Part shown: positions 36,371 to 47,816 of the stretch, one piece after another
Layout: each line of letters opens with the position of its first letter
Numbering within the stretch: the stretch's first letter is position 1
DNA from: Psococerastis gibbosa
Taxonomy: Eukaryota > Arthropoda > Insecta > Psocodea > Psocidae
Assembly (NCBI GenBank): GCA_963971405.1
Contig: OZ020485.1
Coordinates: forward strand, 6,138,001-6,202,000
Length of the DNA: 64,000 nucleotides
Reading direction: 5' to 3'
Position numbers and translations under genes: made by a program
Notes under the pieces: model-generated
The model's input: the letters and a program-made list of their open reading frames with translations, nothing else
Database searches by the model: none
Told to the model about the DNA's origin: nothing

Positions 36371-36890
36371 GAATTGCCCGGGGATGTCCAAATATCTCGA
36401 CTCCTGTCTAGAACGACAAAGGTTCGCGTGTACAAGATCCTAATTCGGCCTGTTCTAATGTACGGATGTGAGGCCTGGACACTATCCATATGGGACGCCC
36501 AAAGATTAAGAGTCTTCGAGAATAAAATGCTTCATATTATCTTCGGTGGTAGATGGGAGAACGGCGTCTGGAGGATTAAACACAATGCCGAAATACATGC
36601 CCTATTCGACTATAAACCCGAATATAATTTTAGAACTAAAAGGGCGTCGAATCCAATGGCTGGGTCATGTACACCGTATGCACGCGGTGAGGACGCCGAA
36701 GCTGGTTTTCGAGGACACCTTCAACCACCCTAGGCGTCCCGGTAGGCCAAGACTAAGATGAAGGGCCCAAGTGCTCGTAGATGTGCACGCCACCGGCACC
36801 CAAAACGGCTAGCAGCGGATGATCGTCCGAGGTGGCGTGGTGCAGTGGCAGAGGCCAAAAGTTCCCCGGGCTGGACGCGCCAAACTAAGT
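36371..36890 (+). pseudogene. LINE reverse-transcriptase fragment with thumb and tail
   Basis: The frames give VYKILIRPVLMYGCEAWTLS, RLRVFENKMLHIIFG, and after a frameshift RRIQWLGHVHRMHAVRTPKL and HPRRPGRPRLR. This follows the order of the RTE-type reverse-transcriptase C-terminal part (LxPVxxYGCExW motif). Two frames are needed, so it is dead. Confidence 0.75.
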
Positions 36891-36899
36891 AAGCAAGTT

Positions 36900-37290
36900 T
36901 GCATTATGTGCCGTGCTTGAGACGCTTACACCTCCCTACCTTACACCCCTTTTCCGTCCATTATCCTCTTTCCATGCACGGAATACAAGAGAAAAAAATA
37001 AGTTACCATTTCCAATCCATACATCCTAGGCCTTCTTCCTTTTCGGTGCAGGTGGTGAGGCTTTGAAACTCCCTACCGGATCCAATCAGAAATGAAAAAT
37101 GTTTAAATAAGTTTAAGAGGGCGTGTCACAATTATTTTATGAGTATGTATGTTGTATAAATGGTGTGGAAATGGTCGCTTTTAGTTTAGTTAAGTTAACA
37201 TTATGGGTTAATTGTAAGAGTGGGCCGAAAGGCCCGAAATTCGCTCATATGGAAAATAAAGACAATTTTTTTTCTTTCTTTCTTTCAAAT
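36900..37290 (+). pseudogene. LINE 3' fragment with CTTT tail
   Basis: It reads SLPDPIRNEK and FKRACHNYFMSMY with a frame break, then the gggccgaaaggcccgaaatt 3' UTR and a ttctttctttctttc tail. It is the plus-strand equivalent of 15085-15403, and adjoins a different LINE tail on its left. Confidence 0.7.
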
Positions 37291-37860
37291 ACGCGTTTTG
37301 TTTAACTACTCCCTTTACACCTTAACACCGTGGTCACGAATAATAGAAGAGCTGGAATGCAAGCCAATCAGAGTGTAACCTTTTTGGCGGGGCAAAGCTT
37401 ACAACCCGTTGGTCCAATTATCTGAGCCCAGATTTAATTTCAATGTCAGTTTTAGGTTATTATCATAAAATTCACGACCGGTTTTGGCTGAGTACCTTTA
37501 ACATAGTTAATAAGGAGACTATGTACATGTTAATTTCAATTCTGAATGTTTCAGGAATATACGCTGAGGGATAACCACTAATGAAGTTGTCAGATGTCCA
37601 AATGTAAACCACAAACGATTTAACACAATCTTGACTTGCAGACTGCAGTTACTTCTTTTAGCATTGGATGAATAAGCCACAAGAACTTTTGTACGTTTGA
37701 ACACTTCCTTATCATTCTTCTAACTTGCTTAGCTTCTTAAAAACTAAAAAAAATATCATGCAAGGCGGCCCATATTCGGTGGATATGGCATTTATCACTG
37801 AAACGGTTTGATGAGATATTAACATGCATAAAAGATATGCGCATATAGTAATGTGAGTTC

Positions 37861-38160
37861 AGGAAAAGGAAATTCGTACTGCAACTGATTTTCTTTGTCG
37901 TTTTAAATCGCATTTAAGGGTAAACCGTGTTGGAGATATTTAAGTCAAAAAATAATTTTTAAAGCCAAATTTTCCTGAATCTCAAATGAATTCTCCTGTA
38001 AATAACTGAACTTTTTAATTGCGTTCTGGAGTTGTCTTACATATTCAAAGGTGCAATGTTTCTTAATTCTGAAATAAAATATTGTTCCCGGCCTATAATT
38101 TAATTTTTTTTATTTTCCAGGTTCGAAAAGAGTCCCATATCCACCCAAACTGGACCTCAC

Positions 38161-38191
<31 letters not shown>

Positions 38192-39367
38192 CATCGAAAC
38201 TATAGACCAAGATTTAATAACAGAAGAATCTAAAAAAACCAGAATAGTGGACTGTGATTTCTAAATAATTACTCAATGGCTGCAGTTGATATCTTTTGTG
38301 GCACTATGCCGATTTCGAAAATTGTGTCTCAGTAGCTTATAGATTATACGATGTGCATTATTACTATATTATGAAGAGGTCCATTTTTTTACGTATTGTG
38401 AGTTAACGTGACGTCTCCTGCTCAGTCGCTCTGTTCTTTCCTTAAACAGAAAGAAAATGAAGGTATTAGAATATTTGAAACAAGTAAACTAACCTTTAGT
38501 TTAAATACAGGGTGATAATATTATTTTACCAATAGTTGTATAAAAATATGCTCAGATAATATAATTACAAAAGCTTTCACGGCCGGAGTGACATGATGAA
38601 TCAGTAGAATCTGGGATGATAGGCCTATCAGAATAGATCAGTGTTTGCCATTTCCCACTATTATTTTTGCTTAACCTCAAATGTTTTTGCGTTGTACTCT
38701 ATGACGTTTTCATTATTAAGCGGTGTCTATTAAAAATGACCGCATATCAAAGAGTTGACATAATCTATTTTTCACGTGGTAGCGATGAAAATAAAATAGA
38801 GTAAGTAATCTTGGAGAAAGGCTAAACTGTCTCTTATTAGGGGTGTTTTGCAACATTCGTTCTTTAGTGTGTTAGAATAATCGCATTAAATTATTATTAA
38901 TTATTTCCATAAATAACATATACAATACCGTATACAATTAAAATTTTATTCTGCACAAACATCAAATAATTTTGAATTTTGGCGCGAAAGAAATTGGCAT
39001 TAAAAAATGATGATAATGGAATGGTCGAAAATTTCAATCGTCATTAAAATAAAATATATTATAAGAAAATTGATCAAATTATAAAAACATGATATAGTGG
39101 AATACCCGCTTTCCATATGCATAGATTGATTTGTGGGATTTTTAGTTTTCAATTTAAATTTACAATGTTTACATTTTCCCGCTATAATTTAAAAAATGAC
39201 GTGGCAGCAGCAATTTTTAATACAACGAAATGCAAATCACCCAGTTACGAATAAATTCCAAAAAAATCCAGTCCAATTTACCTGCAAACACCTCTTAACA
39301 TAAGCTCTAGCTACAAAAACAATACATTAAAGTAAGATACAGATGAAAAAACTATATGAGAACTTAC
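37861..39367. other. Gene-free AT-rich stretch
   Basis: It contains a pure A run at 38166-38190 and a foldback-F scrap at 38575-38640 (ttcacggccggagtgacatg). No exon with plausible splice sites and conserved protein was recognised. Confidence 0.45.
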
Positions 39368-39416
39368 CTTTCTTGATTTTTTCGGTCGTGAAGCGCGCCG
39401 CGTCATGAACCACCAT
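39368..39416 (-). CDS. Candidate first coding exon of an unidentified gene
   Basis: ATG at 39416 opens a 16-codon frame (MVVHDAARFTTEKIKK plus one base) that runs into a consensus GTAAGT donor. The exon is more GC-rich than its surroundings, as expected near a promoter, and is not part of any repeat family seen here. I do not recognise the protein. It ends in phase 1, so it cannot splice directly to the phase-0 VMA21 exon at 29419, though an unseen middle exon could connect them. No downstream partner was found. Confidence 0.25.
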
Positions 39417-42290
39417 TTTGTGATTTTTCGTGTCAATAGACCGCTGGAGGCGGCTGATTTTAAAAATGTGAAATTTAGTAAATCCCTAAATATCCTTATA
39501 CAGCGCAGAAAGTCACAATTTTATCTTGTAGAAGCGTAGCCGGAAGTAATACAGAAGACTTAGTCATATATTTATTTGGTGGTGAATTTGTATATTTCAG
39601 ATATTAGAAGGTTTTCCTTTTCAATATTTGGTAGACTCAACTAGTCTTACTAATCCCGAAGAGACTATACCCACACTATTTCAATATTTTGTACATTTGA
39701 AATTTTTTGATCAGCCTTATGACACGAATAATAACATTATTAGACTATGCATAACCAATTTAATTGTGAAGTGCAGTAAGGTAGCTTAATAGCCTAAGAC
39801 ACGAGAGCATTAATAGCATAGGTTGCATAACTAAATTTTAGCCAACTATAGGCCTGTGTAGGCCACATCATTACATTATTTTATATTGTTCTTTAACTTT
39901 AATACTTTCTTTTAGATCAACCACGAACTAAGCTTAGGTATATTATATTATTTTAGTCCTGGGATTGCCTAGCTGGGAGAAACATCTCACTAATAACATA
40001 CAGGTTCATGCTATCTTTTCTGGCATGGAAATTATGCTGCAGCGCTAAGAACTATCAAGGACATCAATCAGGCAGCGCAACCTTGAGCTAAGGTGGTTTA
40101 GGCTAGGGGCTAAAAACATTTAAACTATATATATATAACCATAGGAGTTTACATTCAAGACTCTAATATGATGAATGACTAGGACTTTCTACAGCAAATA
40201 AAAAATGGCGCTTACACCATGATGCACTTGATGCTCTTAAATTAAGATAAAGTAGGTATATGAATAATAAATTATAGATTGCATTTGCATACATTTATTA
40301 GTCTAGTAAATGGTATTATTATATTATCTTAATAGTACAAAGAGTAATACTGTATGCTTCCCCGACTTCTGTGCAATTTGAAGGCTTCTTCTTCAATTCA
40401 GGTCCGCGTATGTATACAGTATGTATTGTATATGTATATTCACAACTTGCTGCAGATATTCTTTTCTCGGGCGCCCAGGTTGGTTGACGCCTTCTATTGT
40501 TTTGACTTTTGAAGGCTAATTAAGTCTATTAACGATGATAAATACTGAGGGCATAATATTGTAGATTGCTTCAACAGATCACTCCTGAGTATCACCAGCA
40601 TTGACATAGCCTGAAAACAATAAACATAAATAAAAATTGAGGAATGAACATCACACGCACCCTTTGGTATTGGGTGTGAAAGGTCAAATTCCACTCTAAC
40701 CAATCATTGGCGAAATAATAATGACCCAACATAACATCTAAGCCCAATTCAATCAAAAGTAGGTCCCCTGGTCGTAGTCAGGCCCATTCTAAAATTATTA
40801 TTCATATCATTAAAAGATAATCTGCACCTCGGCGAAGACGATCTTGTGGAGTGTCAGGGGCATTCAATGAAGCAGTATTTAGCTGTGGCTTGTGAGTGCC
40901 GAGAATCTGGTGAATGTCGCGGTAGCGCCTGAGAATCACATTGGTGACCAGGGGTCAAGAAGTAGTAACTACTTACAAACTTTCGAGTTTATAAGAGCCA
41001 CTAAAAAAATTGAAGTTGCCTACACAATAAGTGACAAGTAATTGGTCATTTAGCATTCATAGCATAGGTATCTTACAACTCAGAAAATAAAATTTAAATT
41101 TAATATTGTATTAGTAAATATCATTTTTTTTTTGTGTAATTCGGGGGAAGGATCTGAAGGATACAGTTATGGCAAAATTAATAAGAACGCGGTCAAAAAT
41201 GTTACAATTTATAGTTTTATAATGCATATCACTTCAATTAAACTAATATTTGGTGGTCTGCCCTTTGTTTTGCAGCGCTTTTTTTATCTATTTTTTTGTA
41301 AATAAATAAATTCAGTACGCTGTTTAAAAACGCAGCCAATGCAAAGAAAACTACCAAGTCAAAGAGTATCCAAAGTGTCTCATGCCGCATTCTAGAATTC
41401 ATTCATGCCCTGAGGCAAGCATCATACCTGGCACAATATTTAATTATTTTGCTGGGACATTCGCCTAAGTGTTCCTCGTGGGAAGACTCTAACTGAAGTT
41501 GGCTGGACTTAACCTCACAAATTTTGTGACTTGTAATGCATACATGAATTCCATGCTACGAAACAATGGCGTAAACGAGACCATTTGGTCCCTCACTCCG
41601 CAATAGGCATTGCCCTTTATTGAATTATAAAAGGCGTATTTGCGTTTACCGAGACAAGGTCCGAGTCTCTGAGATACCCAACATGGCACCTGCACGTGCC
41701 AGTGACAATCGTTACACATAAGGCCAGGCTCACAGATCATCTCGATTTACAGAATAAATAAAAATCTACTTATTACCAATATTTAACAAGCTCTCTGAAG
41801 CCATTAGGGATTGAAATAAGGTAAACCTTATGCAAACTCAACACCTTCATGATTTCACGTACAGTAAACGGCATGGTAATAATACACTGTAGAAACATAG
41901 ACAACTACATTATACTGTAACGGTTACGGTATATTATACTGTAACGGTACCTAACGGAGAAATAGTATGCAGTAGAAAGTTTACATGCTGTACAGTCTTT
42001 AAAAAATATAGGTACAACTTGTAATATTTCACGATGTTTTTATTATTCTACACTAATTTAGGCTACTCACATGAGCTTGGTTTGGCTTGATAACAGGCAC
42101 AACTTTGGGACCTTCATGTCTCCCTTTTCGTCGATGATTATGTGCATGAAATCTGGTGGTTTTCGACCATTTGGGCTCTTCCGTTGGAATGATCCATTAC
42201 TCCTACCAAATGACTCATATCCTAGCTAATTTGGCAGGACTGCTGGACACATAGAGAGTCACTATGAAGAAGACCTATAAAATCCAAATT
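39417..42290. other. Gene-free stretch with a LINE scrap
   Basis: On the minus strand at about 40440-40510 a short IEGVNQPGRPRKEYLQQ frame matches the LINE tail at 8110-8195. Otherwise no coding or repeat assignment could be made. Confidence 0.45.
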
Positions 42291-42299
42291 ACAGCATTA

Positions 42300-42600
42300 C
42301 ATATATGAAAAAAGAGCTATTATGGCCACGATTTCGACAAGAAGAGGCAAATGGATGGGACATATTCTGAGACACGAAAGGCTCCTCAAGAACATAATTG
42401 AGGGTATGGTTGAAGGCACCAACTCAAGAGGACGACAGAGGAAGGAGTACCTACAGGATGTCATGAGGGACCTGGGGTGCGAAAAGGACCGCACTAAACA
42501 GACAAGAGTGCAGGAGAAAAATACAACATTCGCTGCAAACCAATCCGTAGATTGCGACTCAAGAGGGCTAAATATTAAGCGCTTGACGATGCCTACAACT
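42300..42600 (+). pseudogene. LINE C-terminal fragment
   Basis: It reads ISTRRGKWMGHILRHERLL, IIEGMVEGTNSRGRQRKEYL and QDVMRDLG, the same family as 7960-8335. Confidence 0.65.
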
Positions 42601-43165
42601 AAGACGACATGCCTAGGCGGCTGGCTTAGTTAAGACTGGTGGAAATACTGAAATGGAAGATGGCATTCATTCATGGGGTTTCTCATGTAGTCGGTGTATT
42701 TAAAGCAGAATAATTTATTATTTCTGCTCCAAATGTCTATTACAGATACTCAAATGGAGCGAAACAAATGTAATTATTTTAGTCTACACATATTAGTAAC
42801 AGTTGTATTTCTTTTAATTTTATTTGGGTACAGGGTATAGGCATATAGCCCCCGCTCATAGACAAATAACTAATATGACTAATATAACTAATATGGTAGG
42901 GAAACAACCGCAGCCTTCATTACTTACAGGAAAATAGGTTATCCAATATTATTCACATGCACAGATAGATACATATACAAATAGCTTAGTTGGTAGATTT
43001 GTAACCCGGAACATTTGCCAAATATTTTTTCTTGTACAATCATCATTTCATCTACAACTCCAATGCCTAATGTTGTTGTTGTTGTTGTATTCCCAAGTAG
43101 CGCTTGCGCTAATGTTCAGTTCTTCTGTGAATAACTATTGTACACACTTTTACTATATCACTATG

Positions 43166-43522
43166 TCACATGTTTTCCATCAATTTAGTTTTTAATTTAG
43201 CTCGAAATATAGAAATATTTTGCGATGTTCTTATTGACGGTTCTATTTTATAATACTCTGCCATGCCTTTATGATACACTGAATTTATTCCTAAGTTCGT
43301 TCTTCTGTAATTTCTGTGCAGGTTGTTCATACTTCTTGTTCCATACTTATGTATGTCACTATTTTTCTCCATTTCCGTAGTCATGTACTCCGGGAGGTTT
43401 CCTTTCTCAAGTTTATATACAAAAGACATCGTGTCTAAGTACACACAATCCTGAAACTTGAGCCTTTCTGAATTCTGTATCTCAGCTTTGCTTTCGAAAT
43501 TCACAGCGGTCAAACGGGACAC
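43166..43522 (-). pseudogene. LINE reverse-transcriptase C-terminal fragment, second family
   Basis: The minus-strand frame contains KFQDCVYLDTMSFVYKLEKG, IHKYGTRSMNNLHRNYRRTN and FRAKLKTKLMENM. The Y-TR...N-H/Y pattern and the FK/R-KLK end are shared by non-LTR reverse-transcriptase tails; it parallels 33776-34138. It ends about 520 bp before UROD. Confidence 0.6.
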
Positions 43523-43862
43523 ATTTTTCCTTCTTCAATCTTCTGAGTTGTTTTTCAACCTTTCAAAGTTTCAAATTCAAAATATAAAAATAAAAGGTAT
43601 TTTTAATTTTATTTAATTACTGATACAATAATGACGTAGCAGTCATTCATTATTTTGTTTGACGTCATTGAGCAGACAGCCATGCATTCACATTTTTTAT
43701 TAGTATTTTATTCTAACTATAAACAAAAAAATCAGTACTCAATGAATAAAATAAGTTTTTAAACCATAATTTTTTAATATTTTATTGATGAAATATCACA
43801 AAACACATTTTAAACTCAAAACAAATATATTTATTTTTTGTTCTGTCTGTGACTTAATGATA

Positions 43863-43920
43863 ACCCTTTTTATAACCCTTTCGTCCGCAGTGGCCTTGTC
43901 CGCAGTCCGCATCCGCAGTT
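43863..43920. repeat. Repeat upstream of UROD, inverted relative to 29825
   Basis: It contains taaccctttcgtccgcagtg and gtccgcagtccgcatccgca. It may overlap the UROD promoter; whether it is part of a mobile element cannot be judged. Confidence 0.55.
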
Positions 43921-44045
43921 TAGAAATCCCCCACAGATCTAAATGATAAGACATAAAGCCAAAGGTCATAAACAAATTTTCTTGCGTTATCATCATTCAT
44001 CACGTTATAAAACTGTTTTAAAATACATCTTATTCAGTATTTAAA

Positions 44046-46846
44046 ATGAATTTTCAGCCCTTAAAAAATGACAGACTCATTCGAGCCGCTAAGGGTGAAG
44101 AAGTGGATCGCATACCGGTTTGGATCATGCGCCAGGCTGGAAGGTATTTGCCTGAGTTTAGAGAAGCAAGAGCCGCTAGCGACTTTTTTACCGTATGCAG
44201 AACCCCAGAACTAGCATGTGAAGTTACTTTACAGCCAATCCGAAGGTTTGATTTAGACGCTGCAATTATTTTTTCCGACATTCTAGTAATACCACAAGCA
44301 CTAGGCATTGAAGTGGTTATGAAGCCTGGAGTTGGCCCAGTAATAACAGAACCACTAAACACACCAGAAGACATTTCACGACTAAAGACACCAGTTAATG
44401 TCCAACAAGAATTGAAATATGTATATGATGCTGTGACACTTACGAGACAGAAGCTGGAAGGCAAAGTTCCTTTGATAGGCTTTGCAGGAGCACCTTGGAC
44501 TTTGTTTGGTTATATGATTGAGGGAGGAGGTTCAAAGACGATGTCCAAAGCTAAGAAGTGGCTATATCAATGGCCTAATGAGAGCAAGAAAATTTTGGCT
44601 TTAATAACTGACGTTGTGGTCGATCATTTGGTTGCACAAGCTAATGCGGGTGCTCAGTTACTTCAGGTAATGTACCAATGTACCCTAGTTGCTACTTACA
44701 ATCCAGTCCATACCATCAATCTGATTTTCAGTCACACAATATGTCTTAGATCAAACTGACCCGAAAGTAAATAAACCACCCCTGAAATCCTGGAAATAAT
44801 ATGAAAATGTGGTTTTGTATTAATGTAATGTAAAAAACACTAGTTTTTATTATCATCCACAAAAATTGTTTTTTTTTTAGGTAAAAGGCAGTCTATTGAC
44901 GATGTGGAGGCCCAAAGTAATCAAATTGTTCATATTTCTTTGGCAAAACTGAATTGTGATAAAAATCCATGAAAAAAAATCTAATGCCACTCCTGTGATA
45001 ATTTAAGTGTAGCCTGGCCTATGCATATAATACTCTTCTAGTAAGCGTTTTCATGAGCTTACATTGTTTGATTCTTCAATGTCCCAAATTTAGTTAATGC
45101 ACGGCAAATGTGTTTCTAGGTATTCGAATCGAGTGCAGAATACTTGGGACCAGAGCTCTTCTTAGAATTTTCTTTACCAACATTACGAGAAATCAGTACT
45201 AGAGTGAAATCCAAAGTTGAAATTCCCATGACAGTATTTGCCAAAGGCGCCCATTACGCATATAAGGGTAAGTATTTTTGAAGCCCGAAGCTGAGTTTTT
45301 CTATTCACACAAAACAACGATAACTGGATGACACTACAAAAAAAAAATCTGATGCAGCACAATATGTGTCCCATACTCGTCAGCAAAATAATGGAATGTG
45401 GCCAGAATTCTTTTTGGATGTGTCTGCAACCACAAAATAAATAAATACCAGTGTTGTGTACTTTTTTTTAGTGACCACATAACAAAAGACTTCCTCTTGT
45501 CGGTGTAGTCGAGAGGAAGTGGGCCAGTTATTTGACATCAAGCCAATGTTACGTAACTGTCCCACTTCTTGTTCTATTGTATTACTTAGTCAACCCAGCG
45601 GAGTTAGGGCTATAACGCCCTCTCTCACACTCAACTAGGAAAGTCTGCCCTCCGAAGCATGGTCAGAAAATTTAGCAAGTGTGGGACCCGAACTAACAAC
45701 CTTTCGGGTGAAAGCCCATTGACCATATCGAAAAGAGGAAGTCATATTGACTAGACTACGAATTGGCCATACAAGGATGACCCTCGGTGATCTAATGTCC
45801 GGCGGACCAGCTCCTCTACGTGGTCACTGCAATGTCAGTCTCACAGTGAAGCACATCCTTTTCCACTGCCCTGTGTATACCATACCTAGAAGGCTAGAAG
45901 TAACGTACCTTCTCCCCACACTCTACACCGTCCAAACCCTATCTTTCGGTCATTATGAGGAATTTTGAGTTGGAGTAAAAAAGTTGATAACTAAGTTGGG
46001 GCCAAACTATTAAACTATACAATTTTTTTCGAGGGACCGGAAAAATAAATATGAGTTTTTGGGGTTGTGGTATTTCGGCATTTTCAATTTGCAAACCAAT
46101 GTCTAGTCACACATCAATACGTACAAATCTCTTTTTGAGACCTTTAAGACACTTATGAAACGAAAGCTAAAGGTGCAGGTACAATCAGCGCAAACGTCTT
46201 AATTAAGGCTGTGCGTTTTCATGGATATTTATAATGAATTTATGACTTGACTTTGGAATAAGTTTTTTTTTAAAGACCTCACATCCACTTAATAGCGACT
46301 TCGGTGGCAATGTGGTAGCGTGCTTGTACTTGTGCGAGTATCTACACGCCTTGCGTTCGGAGACGTGTCGTAACTCGACACAAGTACCTATTAGGAGACT
46401 TAGTGAGGCGATTAAAGAGGTTAATCGGATACATTCATTAAATTGTTTGTATGTGATTTAACCTTTTGTAAAAAAGACAAAGACTTAGTGATGGTAAATT
46501 GCTTGTACCATGCTTTAACCTACTAATTAGTTATTTAGCCTAATTATTATACTAATGTGAACATTTTATTACAGAACTATCACAAAGCGGTTATGACATT
46601 GTTGGAATTGATTGGACAACTAGACCGAATTTAGCGAGAGCAAGTACCGACAGCAAAGTGACCCTTCAAGGCAATTTAGATCCGTGTGCCCTTTACGCCC
46701 CACCTGAACGTCTACGGGAGTTAGCTGTTGCAATGGCCAAGGAATTCGGGAAGCAAAAGTACATAGCCAATCTTGGACACGGGATTTATCCTGATACCGA
46801 CCCAGACCGGGTTAAAGTATTTATTGAGGCTATACACTCGGTGTAA
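44046..46846 (+). CDS. UROD: Uroporphyrinogen decarboxylase, complete, 3 exons
   Basis: Cytosolic heme-pathway enzyme that decarboxylates the four acetate side chains of uroporphyrinogen III to give coproporphyrinogen III. Coding exons are 44046-44666, 45120-45267 and 46575-46846; all junctions are GT-AG, phases 0 and 1, giving 346 aa (human protein 367 aa, with a longer N-terminus). Family signatures are intact: the RQAGRYLPE motif with R29 and R33, the FSDIL motif with D78 (the human D86 equivalent), [19 protein letters not shown], and NLGHG with H325. The start is the first ATG of the open frame and aligns with the family N-terminus. Intron 1 is short (453 bp). Intron 2 (1.3 kb) carries a SINE, a LINE tail and a second SINE. 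The gene is convergent with GABPB, with about 970 bp between the stop codons. Nothing suggests loss of function. Confidence 0.97.
45568..45735 (-). mobile_element. SINE S1 in UROD intron 2
   Basis: The reverse complement of the family is recognisable from ttctattgtattacttagtc to gggacccgaactaacaacct (box B) and the box A region. It is antisense to UROD. Confidence 0.7.
45738..45968 (+). pseudogene. LINE C-terminal cysteine motif fragment in UROD intron 2
   Basis: The frame reads [40 protein letters not shown] and PVYTIPRR. This is the zinc-knuckle-like end that follows RNase H in Jockey/Tx1-type LINE ORF2 proteins (one of its cysteines is replaced). Nothing upstream is preserved. Confidence 0.65.
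46295..46480 (+). mobile_element. SINE S2, copy in UROD intron 2
   Basis: The unit carries tggtagcgtgcttgtacttg (box A-like), tgcgttcggagacgtgtcg (box B-like), tcggatacattcattaaatt and an A-rich end. It stands about 95 bp before UROD exon 3. Confidence 0.7.
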
Positions 46847-46986
46847 AATTGTCATTGTTTTTTGCATAAGCAATTATTATACTTTGTTGGCTGATAGCAT
46901 CTTTGTGCCGATTTAAAATTCTCCATACAGATCAACCCAATTGGGAGACACTCTGCATTACAGGTAGACCTTCCCACACATGTAAT

Positions 46987-47162
46987 GACTTCGATAACAA
47001 GGTGGTGGCGTGCTTGTGCTTGTGCAAGACTCTACAAGCCATGCGATCGGAGACGTTTCGTAACTCAACACGGATACTAACCTACAGAGGCGACTGAATA
47101 GGTCAACCGGATACATTCATTAAATTGTTTGTATGCGATTAACCTTTTTTGAAGAAAAAAAA
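46987..47162 (+). mobile_element. SINE S2, copy downstream of UROD
   Basis: It matches the 46295 copy throughout (ggtggtggcgtgcttgtgct, gcgatcggagacgtttcg, ccggatacattcattaaatt) and ends in poly-A. It starts 141 bp after the UROD stop codon. Confidence 0.75.
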
Positions 47163-47816
47163 CATATTCATTCTATTACCGTTCTGTATTCTAAAGTCCC
47201 CAGATAAAAATTACTACCTTCTTGAATTCAGTCCACCATACAGATCATGATGATCTGTTAGTGACACACTTCTAACCTGCGAGACTCAATTTAGTCCACG
47301 ATATGAGGATGTTTGCCCAATTGTTGTAATAAAGACAATTTGCATTCTTAAAAATTAACATATACAGGTTCATAGAACCGCCCTATGTTAACGACAAAAA
47401 TTTTGGTTCAATATTGGCCATCGCCATACCGGCAAGGGCATGCTTGCAAAATATTGCATAATCCGACCAGAATCAGCAGACATCTGCGTATGCATAAGCT
47501 AAGAAATTAGGTAGACCACAGTGAAAACCAGAAATTATTATTTGTATTACTGTACACAGAATATATGAACCACTTTTAACTGAATTCATGCAACAACTTA
47601 AGTCCATGGTAAAACTAATTGCTCCATAACAAATCCTTAAACAACATATCGTTGGGCAGGGCTCGTCGAAAAAAAAATTGTCAATGTTATGACCCTTGAA
47701 AAGTAGACTCGTATTGTAGAAAGAGCTTAGCTAGCTTCTCACATAAGAAGTCCTGTTGCTACACTGTAACTGTAAGAGAACGAGTAAGAGAGGACGATGC
47801 AATGGTTGTTGTTTCG

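Larger units (their letters stand above)
34430..37860 (+). repeat. Three degenerate copies of a 0.5-0.8 kb unit
   Basis: Unit copies lie at about 34430-35165, 35905-36370 and 37325-37850. Shared blocks: aaggattcgatccaaac (copies 1 and 2), caattgtttcaggaatatgc (all, with changes), cgtaacctttttggtcgggc (copies 2 and 3), and gtggatatggcaattatcac plus gaaacggtttgat (copies 1 and 3). Each copy is missing a different piece and is interrupted by a foldback, a MITE or LINE tails. No coding capacity is evident. Confidence 0.65.

Noticed and set aside
44054-44464. 136-residue minus-strand frame
   Set aside because: It is antisense to UROD exon 1, whose plus-strand product is unmistakable.
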